From Phallusia mammillata (Eukaryota > Chordata > Ascidiacea > Phlebobranchia > Ascidiidae), in NCBI GenBank assembly GCA_003260075.1, contig QLIY01000622.1, positions 29,110 through 93,109 of the forward strand: a DNA stretch of 64,000 nucleotides. Direction: 5' to 3'. The notes beneath the pieces are model-generated. The model was given only the letters and a program-made list of their open reading frames with translations. It ran no database searches and had not been told where the DNA came from. Shown in pieces: positions 39,101-54,100 of the stretch (within the stretch, counting starts at the first letter, position 1; each line of letters opens with the position of its first letter). A program made the translations under genes and the position numbers.

Positions 39101-42100
39101 TTAATGAATATCCTCCTATTTCTCCACCCTATTACAGCTAATGCTTTTCCTACTGTCTTGGCTCAGGGTTTATCAAGTATCTGATCAAGCTGCTAAGTAT
39201 GCAAAAAATGATGATTCAATTGATAAGCAGTAAACAATATCACATACACACCTGGTCTGTGCCAAAAATGCACATGGTATGAATGCTAAAGTTTCATACT
39301 TGAGAGTGGCGGAGTTTAGTGTTATTGGTTCAATCGGATTTATGTACTATGTCTGACAGCGCTAAGTAGAACTGTTTATTGTGGCCAACTCAGCTAGGCA
39401 TAATTCCCTTTCGTGGTATTGCAATCTTGGGATTTGTGGCAGTTTGGCCTTTGCACAGGTGTGTATTGCAACAGAGTTTATGTCTTCCCAAGAAGCTTTT
39501 AGTGTCTGCATGTGATAAACATGCCTGTTTTGCATAAATTGCAAAAGCATCACTTCACTTGAAAATACCAGTACAGATTGTATGCAAAACACCATAAACC
39601 TACCATTGAGTTGCTTAGAATTGGGTCTGAAAATTTATTTAGGCTTCGTCAACCTGCAAAACAAAACATTTTTTTCTTCATGACAAAAAAATCAAATTAC
39701 AAAAAATATTTTAAGATCCTTTTTTAATTTAGTACAGTATAAAGAAAAACTTTGTTTACAATTTTATATATTTTCAGGTCCAACTTTCGCTGTACACTTA
39801 CCTTGCCACTGAGTTTGTCACTTCACCAACCATTCAGACCAATGTGAGGCGAGTCAGCACTTTACTTTTGCTGATTCATGCTCTCAAGCACTACTACTGG
39901 GTGGTCAACCCTGAACCAAGATCAGGAATAATTCCAAAGGGCTTGGGTACGTACTTAAGGTTATGGGCATTTGCCATTTCAAATCTTATCATATTGTAAT
40001 TTTTATCACCAATTTGTTGTAATTTTTGAAGTTTCCATCAACAACACTTATTTCCACACATGTTTTTTCATTCTTATGTTTTTGTGTAACATTAAAAATG
40101 CAAACATGTTATAAGTATGCATACAGTTATACTGCAAATTGCAATTTATTACTTTACCCTTCACACAAATTCATTAAACAGCTGGCTAATTCTGTAGCTA
40201 TTTTCTTTATAACTTAAAGAATCAATACATATTTAAAGGCACATATGGCCAATTGTTAAAAAAAAACTTTTATTGTATTCCGGTAAATGCTATTTTGCAA
40301 TCTCTCCAATGCTTGATTGATTTGCAGATGGTCCACGGCCATCAACTGCTGATCTTCTATCACTGCGAGCTTTCATTTTGTTGTTTCTGAAACAACTCGT
40401 TACAAGAACTGGAAACATATTGGAAGATGAACTTCAAGCTGTACTTGGTTACCTTCTTACTGTACATGAGGTAGAAGTTTTGTTATTATAGTCTTTCACT
40501 ATTTCACTTCTATTTTGGTTGCCTATTTTTAAACAGGAGTATCAGATAGACAAAAAATAGTAAGTTCTCACATGTATTTTATTTCTGTTTTTTTTTACCT
40601 AGTTTCTGTATTATATTACTTTAGTTATCTAGCTTAAACAAACTTTATTCTACCTATTAATTAAAACAGTACATTACAAAAATTTTGGTTCATTGCAAAA
40701 TTTATTTAATTACATGAGAGATGAGACTATAGCCCAGGGGTGGCCAAACTGCGGCTCTTTGAGTCTTTGATTGCGGCTCTTTAATGTTGCACATGTATTT
40801 CCTTATCTTGCCGAGTTGTTTAACCTGATTATAAAGCAATACATTCTATCACGTATTAACAATAGACTGAATGTTTGTTATAACCAATGTACATTCCGAA
40901 AACCCCAAAAAAACATTTTTGTACAGAAGCGTGCTAGCTTGTGCATTGTAGTCAAATATATTGTCAGATTGAAGCTGTAAGTCAGGGCTGACATTAAACT
41001 TTTGTATTGCTGCTTATACTAGCAATAAGTGCAAAGTTTAGCCCACAAAATGTTGTTGAGAAATAATTGCAAAAAAAGTAAGATAAACAGGAAAATATAA
41101 CTTAATGGGAGGAGGAGTTTTCATTCATTGATAATGGAGGCATGTCTTATCTGTCAAGCTTCGCTCAATCGTTACAAAACTAGTAACTTGAAACGTCATT
41201 ACGAAGCTAAACACAAACAGCCTAATTTCAAAAACTTTGCAGCCCAGGTGGAGACTCACAGTATCACCACACAACATTAAATCGTTTTTTAAAAGCCTAC
41301 ACTTGATTGAGTGAATAAATTCGTTTTTGATTTTTTGTCTTGCGGCTCTTTTAAAACTTTTTGTGATATGCGGCCCGAGCATGAAGCAGGTCTGGCCACC
41401 CTGCTATAGCCTATCACTAGTTAAGAAAGTTGTTCACTTTATCACATAATCCACTTAATAACATAAATAAAGCTTGAAAATTTTGCCTTTGGATTAACCA
41501 GATTAGTCTGCATTAATATGGTTTGGGCATAACAAATAGTTGTTTTTAACCATAAATTACTAACATTATTTATAATACATTTTTTTGGAACCACAAGTAG
41601 TAAAGCTTGGTTGTTCTTGTTTTTAGGATGAAAATGTCATTGATGTTCTGCAACTTCTGGTGGCTTTATTGAGTGAACATGGTTCCACAGTGGTTCCAGT
41701 ATTTGACCATCAAAATGGTTTAATGGTCATTTTCAAACTTCTTGGATCCCGGTCAAACAATGTCCGAGTTAACTCCTTAAAATTGTTGGCTTACTTTCTC
41801 AAGCAGCTACCTGAGAAGTAAGCATATTTTTCAGTTTGTAACAAATAAATAACTTTTATGTCAATGTGTGCAGAATTTTTTTCATTATAAAAAATTATAA
41901 CTAGGTATTAAAGACTATTTTTTCAAGAGATTTAACAATTTTTAAACCATTTGTAAAACACCTAATACCTTAAACAGAATATTTAAAAACTCACAGTTTA
42001 AACATGGACCATAGTTTTGTAGGCTAATAAGACCTTGCTTTAAAGACCCTGTCATACAACAGTTGGGCAAAATTTAGTACCCAAAGAGGACTATATTGCT

Positions 42101-45100
42101 GCAGTTTGTCTACATGGTATAACTTCACTATTAAAATGTCCAAATTCAATTGTCAGTTAAGATTTTTTTAAAAAAACAGTATTCCAAAATAATTTTGACC
42201 ATGCTGAAGTAAATGTTTCTTATTTTTAAATGTATTTTTTAGACCAGTTTGCGACTAAAGCCAACCATTTCAGGTCTTAACTGGCTAGTTAAAAAAAAAA
42301 ACATTGTCAAAACCCACTTTTTATTTCGAAAATGTTTTACAAACAGGAGGAAAGAGGATCTTATGGATGCTCAAAGTTTATTCATGTTGATTGGAGAGCG
42401 ACTTCTCATATACTCAGATGAGATGGGTGTGGAGACGTACAATGCGTTATATGAAGTTTTGGTGCAGGAACCTAATACACAGATTCTTCATAACCCACAT
42501 CATGAGCCATCTTTATGGACAGTCATGCATAACCCAGGTAATGTTGAATCAATAGTGTCTATTATTTACCATCAGTCCTACTTTCGTAGGTTTTTAATTT
42601 TAGTATGATGTGTGAATGTAAATTACTATTTTATTTATTTATTCTGTTTGGTGTCTAATTAAATTTAGTGATATAGGAAGAAACAGAAATGACAATTAGC
42701 TAACATTTTTGCAATTTATTAATTGTTATCTATTTTGCAATTATTTAGATGATGTAATTAACTGAAGGATTTGTAATGTAATAACCACATTTGGCATTTA
42801 CGTTCTTCATGTAACTAAACAGATTATATGATTACCTGTTATGCGGTTGACAATTCAAATTAGTGAAAATACATATAACTCTGTGCCTTTACAATAAGCT
42901 GTAAACCATATTCATTATGTAGCATTATCAAAACTTTTTACTAAAATCCCAGAGATGAACAATAAGGTAAATTCACATATGAGTCACAGACCTCTAGTTC
43001 TAGCAAATAAAATATTCATTCTTATATAGTTTTATTTTTTGTTCAGCCATGATGAAGGTTATAGCCATCATGCTACAGCAAATCAGCCACAACAATCCTG
43101 CAGCCATGCAAATCAAAATCATCTTCCTCAATGATCTGCTCAAGCTTTTTCACACCAATCGAGACAACAGGCGTATCCTTCTTCAACAGTCTGTCTGGCA
43201 AGATTGGATGTTAAGCCTTGGTTATGTGCATCCCAGCACAAAGGATGAACACACTTGTCAGGAACTGGTCTATCAAATATTCAAGGTTCTTCTGTACCAT
43301 GCTGTTAAGCTGGAATGGGGAGGCTGGCGTGTTTGGGTGGATACTTTGTCAATTGTACACTCCAAGGTGAGCTTATTGTGATATCTGGTAGGAACGGCTT
43401 TGTATTGTGGTTCCAACCTGGGGACCATAGCCTAGTGGGTTAATAAAACATCAGTGGGACACAGAGCTTGTAGTTTTAAATGATAACAAAAGCTATATTG
43501 CTGCTGACAGTCTGCATGGCCTTAACATTAGTAATAAAAATGTCTGACATTCAACTGTCTGTTAACTTGAGTAAAATTGAGAAAAAAAGAGTATTGCAAA
43601 ATAATTTTCACCATGCTGAAAGAAATGTTTTATAAAAACATGTTTTTAAACTAGTTTACGACCGAAGTCAACCATTTTTGGTATATAACTAATTTGACTA
43701 GTTTTGAAGCACGGCAATAACAATTAGTTTTGGTACACGAATATTTAAATGCATCTGCTGAGTTGCTTCATGCATATGGTTCTTTATACATGTAGAAGTT
43801 ATTAATTTGGAAACCATTCTGCTTTCAATTATAAAATATATGGCAAAATAGTTATTGTTGCCCTGTATTACATGTGTGTGTTAAACATATTAGTTTACAA
43901 AATTAAAAACCAAATTTAACCATAATATACATGTGACATTGTAACACTCTAAACATGCCTGACCAAACAGCACTAATCCAGATGCTTTGTGGCCACAAAA
44001 ACAAAACAATTGCCAATTTCTACAAAAACATACTATTATTCAGGTTTCATTCGAGGAGCATAAGAAATACATGGAACAGATGTATCAGGATTACCAACAG
44101 TCTGAAGAGAGAAAGAAAACCACTGGTCAGGTGTCAGCCATAACTGGAACTAACAATCCAGGTATATCATCAAATTGTTGCCTATTAGCAGACCTTTAAG
44201 CAGGGGTCGATAACCTTTTTAGTGGCACATGCCATTTTACTTGTTATTTCCATGTGGTAATGGCTTTACATGCCAATGTTTTTGTGGGTAATAGTGGTTT
44301 GTGTCAGGGGATTTTCATAGTAAGGAGAACGCATAGTGTTTTGTGCATGTAGATTGGATTTTAAGACAATGGTATGTTGAACAACTGAAAACAAGCAGTG
44401 TAACAAGTTAAATTATTACTTCAATATAAACATGCAAATTGGTTAGTGTGCCATGAAAAAATCACCTTGCTTGCCAAGGTTGCAAACCTCTGCCTTATAG
44501 CAGTTTTTGAAGGACATTGTATTTTTACAGAAAATTTGCATTCCCATTTTCAATACAGTTTGCATCTGTGTTTAATATTTCATGTCTTTTTTAGCTGCAA
44601 CTTCCATTGAAGTAGTGGACCATGACACAGTACAAGTTGTTATCAAAGAAGTACCTGATGGCGATGACATTGCAGAGCAAGAACCTCCTTCAAAGTCTGA
44701 GGACACAGCACAAAATGAGCCAGCTTTACAAAATGAGGAGGAAAAAGATGAACAGCCTACATCACATTCAGATGAACCTAAAAATGCAGAGGTGGAGCCT
44801 ACAGATGATGGAGGTGATCATCAAGACACTGATGGAGCTGGGGATGATAATGAGGAAAAGAAACTGGATGCTGCAGATCGAGAGGAGCAGGAATTAGAAC
44901 AAGAGACCCAAGAAACATCATCAGCTCAAGATGATGACCTGAAGAAAGATACTTCAGATGTGGATGAAAGCTCCGATGGCCAACAAGAAGATGTTACTAC
45001 TGAGCAGGAGACAGATCAAGATAATGCGAAAGAGCAAGGTGAAGAAGACTTATCTGAAAACGAGAAGGAAGGATCTAAACCTGATGATGCATCCCAAACT

Positions 45101-48100
45101 GTTGAACCCAAGGATGTTACTGATAATGATGAGACTAAGAAGATTCCACATGTAGATCAGGATGCAGAGGAGATAGGATCTGGAGATGCTAAGGAGTCAG
45201 GAGAGGAAGAAGATACCTGTAAAGAGGACATGGTTGATGATGATAAAGTAGAAGGGTCAGAAAAGGATCAACCATCTCAGGATACTGATCCTGAAGCTTC
45301 TACGGAAGATGCTGAGAAAGATGAAAAGGAAGAAAATAAAGATTCTGAAGATCAAACAGCACAAGAAGAATCAAGTGAAGCGACTTTGGATAAAGAACCT
45401 TTAAGCAAAGAAGAAGATACACATGAGGAAGAGACAGAAACTTCCTCCGCAGATATGGAGCAAAAGGAAACTCTTCCAGAAGAACCAGAAGTTGATGAAG
45501 CTGAAAAACCCACAGCTGAATCATCTGAAGATGAGAAGACTGCTACTAATGATAACAAGGACACAACACCTAAAGACAAAGAAGTCGCATCTGGCAGTAA
45601 TGAAGAAGAGGGAACTTCATCAAAAGATGTTGAAACAGCGGAGACATCTGCTGCTGACGAGGATAAAGTGGATGTAGACAAAGCAGTGTCATCTGGAGAA
45701 GAAAATCCACTAAATGTTACTCCATTAAAAGATCAAGATGCAAAGAAACAGGCAGAGGAGCAAAATGATGCCGGTTCACAAGTAAGTTTGTGTATGATGT
45801 TCAAATCTATTTCAATTGCAGTAGATTTTACTGACATATTTGGATTAGAAGAAAATGAGGAGCTTCTTGTGTCTTTAGCAGGCTATTTGAAACAGTCGTT
45901 AAGCTAGGCACTTCTAACACGTTACTGAAACTTTGTGGGCAAGAAAAAAAAAGATTTTAACATTTTAAACACTCTGTGATTTGGTCTGGATAGAGAAAAT
46001 GCTATTCATGGTATTTATAGTGCTTGCAATCATCACAAGTTCAAATTGGTTCATAGACATTTTTACAGTCTTCTTATGTCGATTAAAACCCTGTCTTGTA
46101 TCACTTTGCTTATTAAAAGGCTGTCAGAAAGTATGTAACGTAAAATACAAAATAATTCAAAATCAAGTTAATGTCATCTAAAACAGGGCTTCTCAAACTG
46201 TGGGTAATATAATTTTGGGGTCGCGAAACATTATGGGTTATTATGTCAGTCACAATAAATGGTATACGTGCGTACATTTATTGATTAAACATAATTCCCA
46301 TGTATGCAAACTGCTCTAAACACATTTTGTAGAACTTAAGAGTATTATCAGCCTAGTAGCCATATGCGCCAGACTTTTTTTATGCCTATTGTGCGCAAAC
46401 AATGCGAAAAAGCAGATACCACAAGCGTCACAATATAGATTATGACGTCATAAAAACTAAGACTGTCAATCTGTGTCAAGTTAGAAATTAATTTAGGCAT
46501 TTTAGGCGCCATTAGATGGTATATACATAAAATATAAGTATTTCTTTGCATCATACCCATCAAAAGGGGTCGCGTAGAAATTTCTGTTTTAAAATGGGGT
46601 CGCAGAACAAGAAAGTTTGAGTAGCCCTGATTTAAAACATGGTTAAACTTGTCGTCCTTTCTTGTGAACTTATCATACCAAAATAAACACACTAAACTGG
46701 ATAATATTAAAGTATCAGACTTCAAACTTGATATTTTTCTAGGTAGAGGGAACTGGGACCCCTCCACAAGACCAGCAACAGTTTAGTCCAGGACCGCGTA
46801 CAGTTGTGTTCCGGGTACCAGAGTTTAAATGGTCCGAACCTCATTTGCGTCTGTTGGATGATCTGTTCACTTGCCTGGAAGGAGATATTGAAAGTTGGAA
46901 AAGGTAACAAATTCCACAGGGCACGGGATCTGAAAATTTGTTATACCAGACACCCACTAAACCGAAGGAATTTAGATAAACCCGTCTTTGGGAAATTAAT
47001 GTGAACTCAAAGCTCTCATGATGATGACAAAGCTCTCAATAAGATCAGCCTGAAATTTAGGCAAAAAAGTTGCTAAAAATCAGTGTATGAATTTTCCACA
47101 GTTGTTTATTGTCTGCGAAACCTATGCCCTATCAGTGCACAAAAATAGAGATTAAACGTTTGCATGTGTTCCTACCACTGTGTATATTCAATGTTTATAA
47201 TTTTCCTGACCATCTTCATGACTGGTATAGGCTTAAATCCTTTCAAACACTTTTTAATTTTTAAACACGCAACTGACATGAGGTAGAAACTTATTGTAAA
47301 AAATGCTTATGTATCTTTTCTTAAACTCTAACTTCAAAAATGTTCTCTCTAGCTCTTCTACGCCGATAGTGGACATTGTGAACGCAAACGACAACGTGAT
47401 ATTTGTGCACAACACTGTTCATCTCTTCTCACAAATGACCGACAATATATTGCTGGCATGCGGTGGAATCCTGCCCATACTATCATCAGCAACTTCACCA
47501 ACTGTAAGCAAACCTAGTGCAAGTGGGCCATATTAGGTAATAATGTAACGTTCAAATTGATCCAGCGTCGTTTGACGTCGTAGGTTTTGGACGTCATACG
47601 TCACTACAGTACGCTAAACTAATTCTAATGCTTAAAACGTCACAAATGAATCAGAAAGTTGGAACATACAAATCTAGATATATCGTTGCAAATTTATGAA
47701 AATTTTATTTAATGAAATCTACATGCAAATTTATGCAGTTATGACTCGAATGTTGTATTTATCGTTGTCAAAAATATCAGTTAAAAAAATGCAATACTAA
47801 AGTTTTGTACCATAACTTATCTTACAAGTGTGTTTTTAACAGTACGAGTTGGACACAATAGAAGCCGGGCAAGGTCTGTCGATGGAGGCAGCATGGAGCA
47901 TCATCAATCGTCTTTCTTCGTTCATGGACGTCCTCGCATTTGCTTCCACTGTTAACTTTGCCGAAGTGGAGCACGAGAAGAACATGTCGGCCGGTGGAGT
48001 GTTGAGACAGTGTCTGAGAACCGGTAAGGCCGAATGGTCCTGGGCGCCTGACTCATATAAAGACTTAAAAAACCTGATAGGGATCCGTCCTCGGGAGCGT

Positions 48101-51100
48101 CGTGGTCGAATCCCATGCAAAAACATTGCACATAGACATAATACATTTCAGTCGATAGCTATTGCCAATTGATAGAGCCTAAAAGCGTGCGTTACCCCCC
48201 CCCCCGCCTGACTCATATAAAGACTTAAAAAACCTGATAGGGATCCGTCCTCTGGAGCGTCGTGGGTTCGAATCCCATGCAAAAACATTGCACATAGACA
48301 TAATAAATTTCAGTCGATAGCTATTGCCAATTGATAGAGCCAAAAAGCGTGCGTTGTACACAAATGATAGGTGGTGTATGTGTGTGTGCACTAGGGACAC
48401 TGCGTTTGACTGGAAGTTCTATTTTCATCGAAAAAGCTAAAGTATGTCGGCTTGATACAGCTGTTTACCAGTAAACGTATCAACGTTCAGTGCTGAAGCT
48501 TCGCAATATAAACAACAGTTTTTAAGACCGCCAATTGGAGATTTAAACCGCGTTTTATTGTTGTTCTTCAATGCAATTACTTCAAGCAGCGAATGTTATC
48601 TTAGGCTCCACCTAAATTACCTGTAGTCTGGGCCTCTAGGCCTTTGGTTTTGTATCAAAGGTTCGAACGTAATTCAACTAAATTATAAAAATCCAAATTA
48701 TGTGGTTAGAAACCTGTACTTAGTGAAGAGCAGCTATGTTAGTGCGTGTTTGTAAAGATTACAAACCACTAATTTTAAGGTTAAGGCATTATTGTTTTTT
48801 CATGCAGCATGTATATGTGCGGTACGGAACTGCCTCGAGTCGAGATACCTGAAGAAGTTTACAAGTGCTCCACCTACTCCTGGTTATTTGTCTGGAACTC
48901 AATCCCATGGATATGACCAAAAAGCTGTAATGAACGGAGTAAGTGAACAAATTACACTAACAATGGCTGAAACAGGACTAAAGCCTTAAAAGGAATGTCT
49001 ACATTTTAAGTATCTATTGCTTTTCAAATGTTCCGTGTATTGGGATTTCAGTGCAGTGCAATTAATGGATTAAAATGAAATTATATATATATTACTTATA
49101 TTGAGTTTGGAACACTATACACGGACTTGAAAAAAATATTTTAATTAAAAACATAACTGCCAGAGTACTTGCATATAAAGAATGCATCATGCAGACTTTT
49201 TAACATTGGACGGTTCTAGCTCGATTGACAATCTGCATGATGACAACATTAGATTGTTAAAACGTGTGCATAATGTATTCTATATAGACAAGCTCTTTGG
49301 TAGTTATGTTTATTATTATGTTACTTTTGGCGTTTAGCATTGTGCCGTTCAATCCCTAATTCTTTGACATGGTAATAAAAAAGTACAATACCTCATTGTG
49401 GTTACTGCTTCGGTTTATAAATGAAACTGACACGTTTATGACGTCACACCTGATGTTCTCACCCCCCCCCCTAATAAAAAAGTACAATACCTCATTGTGG
49501 TTACTGCTTCGGTTTATAACTGAAACTGACACGTTTATGACGTCACACCTGATGTTCTCTGACGTCACATGTTCACAAATCTGACGTCACGCGTTCATGA
49601 CGTACCAATAGCCAACGAACCTTAAAGCTAAATTGCTCGATTTCTAGTGCCAGTCACAAACCCATACCAAATTTGACAGTCATTGAGTGTCTAAAATGTT
49701 TGGTAGAAACTATACAGGTAATTAATAAACCAAACTGCACTTTTTCAAGGATGTTGAGACTGATGAAGAAAATGAGGCAGATGTGAATGTTTCTGCGATG
49801 GACGCTGCAGAGATTCTTCTGTCTCTGATGTCAAACACTGCGACTCCCATCGTCAGTCATCACATGCTTTTACAAGAGGCTGATGTGAACCGACTCAGAT
49901 CAATCATATATAGGGACATTGTAAGTAAAAGTTTTGAAACACTCGCAGTCCAAGAGTAGTTTAATAGGTTTAATTGCACAAAAAATGATAGAAGGGACTA
50001 AAAAAGCCACACTTGCGTGAGCTTTGTGTAAATTTGGCTGGTTGGCAATATATAAGGTTACAAATAAAACACATTTGAACGTTTGTTTTTCGCTATTTTT
50101 ACGTATTTCAGTACATTAAAACTAATTTATTGGGGATCCTTGACCTTATACCATTTTTCACGTTTCACGATGCTTGACTGAATACGATAGTCTTTTTAAA
50201 CATGCGAATATGACAGTATGTTTTAGGTATATCGATTATGCTGAGTCTCTGGTGATTCGTGATTTTATAAAATTTCTGAACCCCCCCCCCAATTTATTGG
50301 GGATCCTTGACCTTATACCATTTTTCACGTTTCAAGATGCTTGACTGAATATGATAGTCTATTTAAACATGCGAATATGACAGTATGTTGTAAGTATATC
50401 CATTATGCTGAGTCTCTGGTGATTCGTGATTTTATAAAATTCTGAACAATTTATATGACTGCCAAAGGTTTCAAGTTTAAACGCAGACTTTGTGCTTTTC
50501 ACATACAGTGACAAAATCATATGTGCCCCACAATAAGATGTAGCTTTTTGTTATAGTCTTAAATATTTTTTTGTAATTTGAATTCAGGACGACACAAAAC
50601 AAGCACAATACCTTGCCTTGGCAGTCGTTTACTTTGTATCTGTGCTCATGGTGTCAAAGTACAGGGACATCTTAGATCCTGAAAGTCACCATAAACTTCA
50701 ACAAGCAACCGTTGCCAGAAGGTCTTCGCCGAAAAAGAAGAAACTGACAGGCACGTTGAATACATCTATGCTAAACTGACTTTCTATTTCATGCGGGTTG
50801 AAAGAATTTTCCTAGCTAGATTGTTGTAGTGGTCGTTGGAATTTTAAAATTGAGTAATAGTAATAGAGTTGGTCCCTGCTGTACGGATATGCTGGGATTC
50901 AGTTTGATTTCTCCTGTCCTGGCGTATTTAGGGCTGAACCTAAAATTGAATATATATCTTAGCTTTAAATGCTGTTCGAATTAGGTAAATTGACTAATAT
51001 GGCACATCACTAACAGATCGCTGCAGAATGCGTGCTGGGCACCAACATATGGGCGAAATGTGTGCAGATTTTTTTATAGAAATTGAAATTTTTTTTGTCA

Positions 51101-54100
51101 TTTTAGGTCCTGGTGTTTCGTTTCCATCAGCAAAGGTGCAGTCATCAGCAATTAATGTTGATCCTACGGTTGCTGCAGCAACCATTACGAATGGTCACAC
51201 GTCATCACCTGAAGGTAAAGCTGGTTTTTACAATGTGCTAATTATTCTAATTATGGGTCCCCTTCCCTGAAGGGGACACATCTTGATTTCATTCTGTTTT
51301 TTTCTTTTTTTTTTCTTTTTCTTTCTTTTTTCCGCCGAAGTTTGTCCATGCACTTTTGGCATGAAATCTTTGGTGGATTTGGATGAAACTTTTACAGATG
51401 GTAAATATAGTTATGTAGATGTGCCATCTGCTTTGTTTGACTTATAACCCCAGTATTTACCCCGCTAGGCCCCAAAATGTAAAACGTTTTTGTATGTTGC
51501 TGCGCACCACAAACGAAAGATTTCTGTGGTGTAACGGTATAGTATAGGCAACAGAACATGTGGTACATGTGTTTGTGCATTACTTGGTAGGCATTTTGGA
51601 CATGCCGGTCAGAGGGGGTATTAACAGCCTTCTGACGTCAGAAGCGTTAAGGAATGTTGCGAATAACACCCCTAGTGGTCAGAATTTTAAGAAATTTAAA
51701 ATTTGGATAAAATTGTACATGACTGTCGATTAGTTCATTGTGGTTTCATATTTTATACTTTTGGGTGTTAAAACCCATCAGTTACCCCTCTAACCCCCTA
51801 AAATGGGTGAGTTTTTTAAACGGTGTCAGAATTAAGTGAAATTTGGACAGCTTGTGGAATTTGTCATTTTTAGGTGTCAATTGTTGTGTTTACCCCGTTA
51901 GCCCCCTAAAATGGGTGAAATTTTAAACAATGTCCGAATTGAATGAAATTTGGACAGTTTGTTCATTTTGCTATAATAAGCTGACGATAGTTATGTTTCA
52001 CTCTGTGACCCCAATATTTACCCTACTAGTCCCCTAAAATGGGTAAATTTGTGAAACAATGCAGGAATTGGATGAAATTTGGACAGTTTGTTCATTTTGC
52101 CATAATTAGCTGTTGATTATTTTGTTTCACCCTGTAGCCCCCTAAAATGAGTGAACTTTTAAACAATGTCAAAACTATATATGGAAGTTAGACAGTTTTG
52201 AGTACATTATTCATTGATATGTTTTACCCTGTAAGACCCACCTTTACCCCATTAACCCCTAAAATGGGTGTAATTTGTAAACATTGACCGAGTTGGTTGA
52301 AATTTTGACAGTTTGTGCAAAAGTCATCTTTAGGTGTCAATTGTCACTTTTGCCATCAGTTACCCCATTAGCCCCTAAAAGGGTTAACTTTTTAAACAAT
52401 GTCTGAATTTTATAAAATTTGGACACTTCGTAGAATATGCCATTTTGAGGTGTCGGTTGTTGAGTTTTACCATGTTGCCCCACTAATCCCTAAAATAGGT
52501 AAATTTTACAAACAATTGCCGAATTAAATGTGACTTGTGTAGTTTCTATCTCACACAGCATGATTATTTCTGCAGACTTTTTTTCGTCCTGTTTAAACTC
52601 ATAGCACCAAAATTTATTATAGTTATTTCAAAAAATGCACTATTTACAACTTTGCATGTGTGGGGGACCCATGAGTTTCTGCTTGCAGAAACAACTAAAG
52701 GTATAAAATACAGTGGCTGATATGGGACCCATTACGAAATAGGTCATAGTATATGTGCAATGGCAATATGTGCTAAGCCACCCTTCTAGTTTTATAAAAT
52801 AGATTTAAAGGAAAAATATAAATTTGCTGCTTAAAAAGAATTCCTTGACATGGTGTGACCGAACTTTGCTCACTAATGTCGTATAAAAAAAATTTTCATT
52901 CGTTTTTGGTTACAAGGTTATTTTTGTTAACCGGGTAAGCAGCACCATAACATAAAATCTGGCTTTTTCTTCATATTTTTTACATGTACCAAAATGTTGT
53001 CTGATTCCAATTTTACTAAAGCAGTGGTTCTTAACCTTTTTGTAGTCACGGACCCCTTTTATGAATTTTGTAAGTCTGCGGACCCCCAACGCAATTTACC
53101 ATAAGTCTTTTTATGTTTCACGTTTCTTGCATTATACCATGTCATGCTTTTGAAGCATTTAAATCCGCCTTCACAGTCCTTTAAAATCAACGACGTTTCT
53201 GTATTTTATTAGTGGCCAACGCATCGAATTGATAGTATTTCTGGTATATATAACTTCACAAATCACTTGTTCTATAAAGTCTATTGTCCATGTGNAGTTA
53301 TAACTTCACAAATCACTTGTCCTATAAAGTCGATTGTCCATGTGTGTTATGATGTCACAATAGGAAAGACAATCACAAAAAGTAATTGTTCTTGGCATAA
53401 TTAAGGTGTAATAAACAGCGTGCACTCGAATGCAGGATTGTAAAAACGGTTGAGAAACTTATAATATATTCGTTTGTTGGTTAATGATACTTAACATATT
53501 TCCCTCCGTGGACCCCCTGAAACCATCTCATGGACCCCTTGGGGGTCCACGAACCCCAGGTTAAGAACCACTGCACTAAAGGTTACATGTTGATTAGCAT
53601 CTGGTACGGAAAATATAGACTTAGCCAACAAGTGGTGTTAGACAAAATTTCGGGTAGAGAGAAGTTTTAATTGTGGGGATAACCAATGCAATTCTGAGAA
53701 AAAATGCTGCTTTTCTTGAAGCGATAAACTGCAACTTGTAAAAAAACGGACTTAGCGAGACATTTAAGTTACTGGTTGGTGGGGGGGGGGTAGCATCTGG
53801 TACGGAAAATAAAGACTTAGCCAACAAGTGGTGTTAGACAAAATTTCGGGTAGAGAGACTAAGTTTTAATTGTGGGGATAACCAATGCAATTCTGAGAAA
53901 AAAGCGATAAACTGAAACTTGTAAAAAAACGGACTTAGCGAGACATTTAAGTTACTGGTTGGTAATATTACATTTCTTAATCTTTTTGATATTTTAGCTT
54001 CCAAGGCCTCTCATAGTGAAGGGACAAAGGCGTCTACATCAACCAATGTGCAGGTAAAGCAAATGCATGAACTACACTTTTCGGGTTGGGTTGATTTTTC

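Noticed and set aside
45782-45907. Extension of the acidic NBEA exon by 42 codons
   Set aside because: A GTAAGT donor at 45782 gives the exact phase for the conserved exon 20; the extension is intronic read-through.
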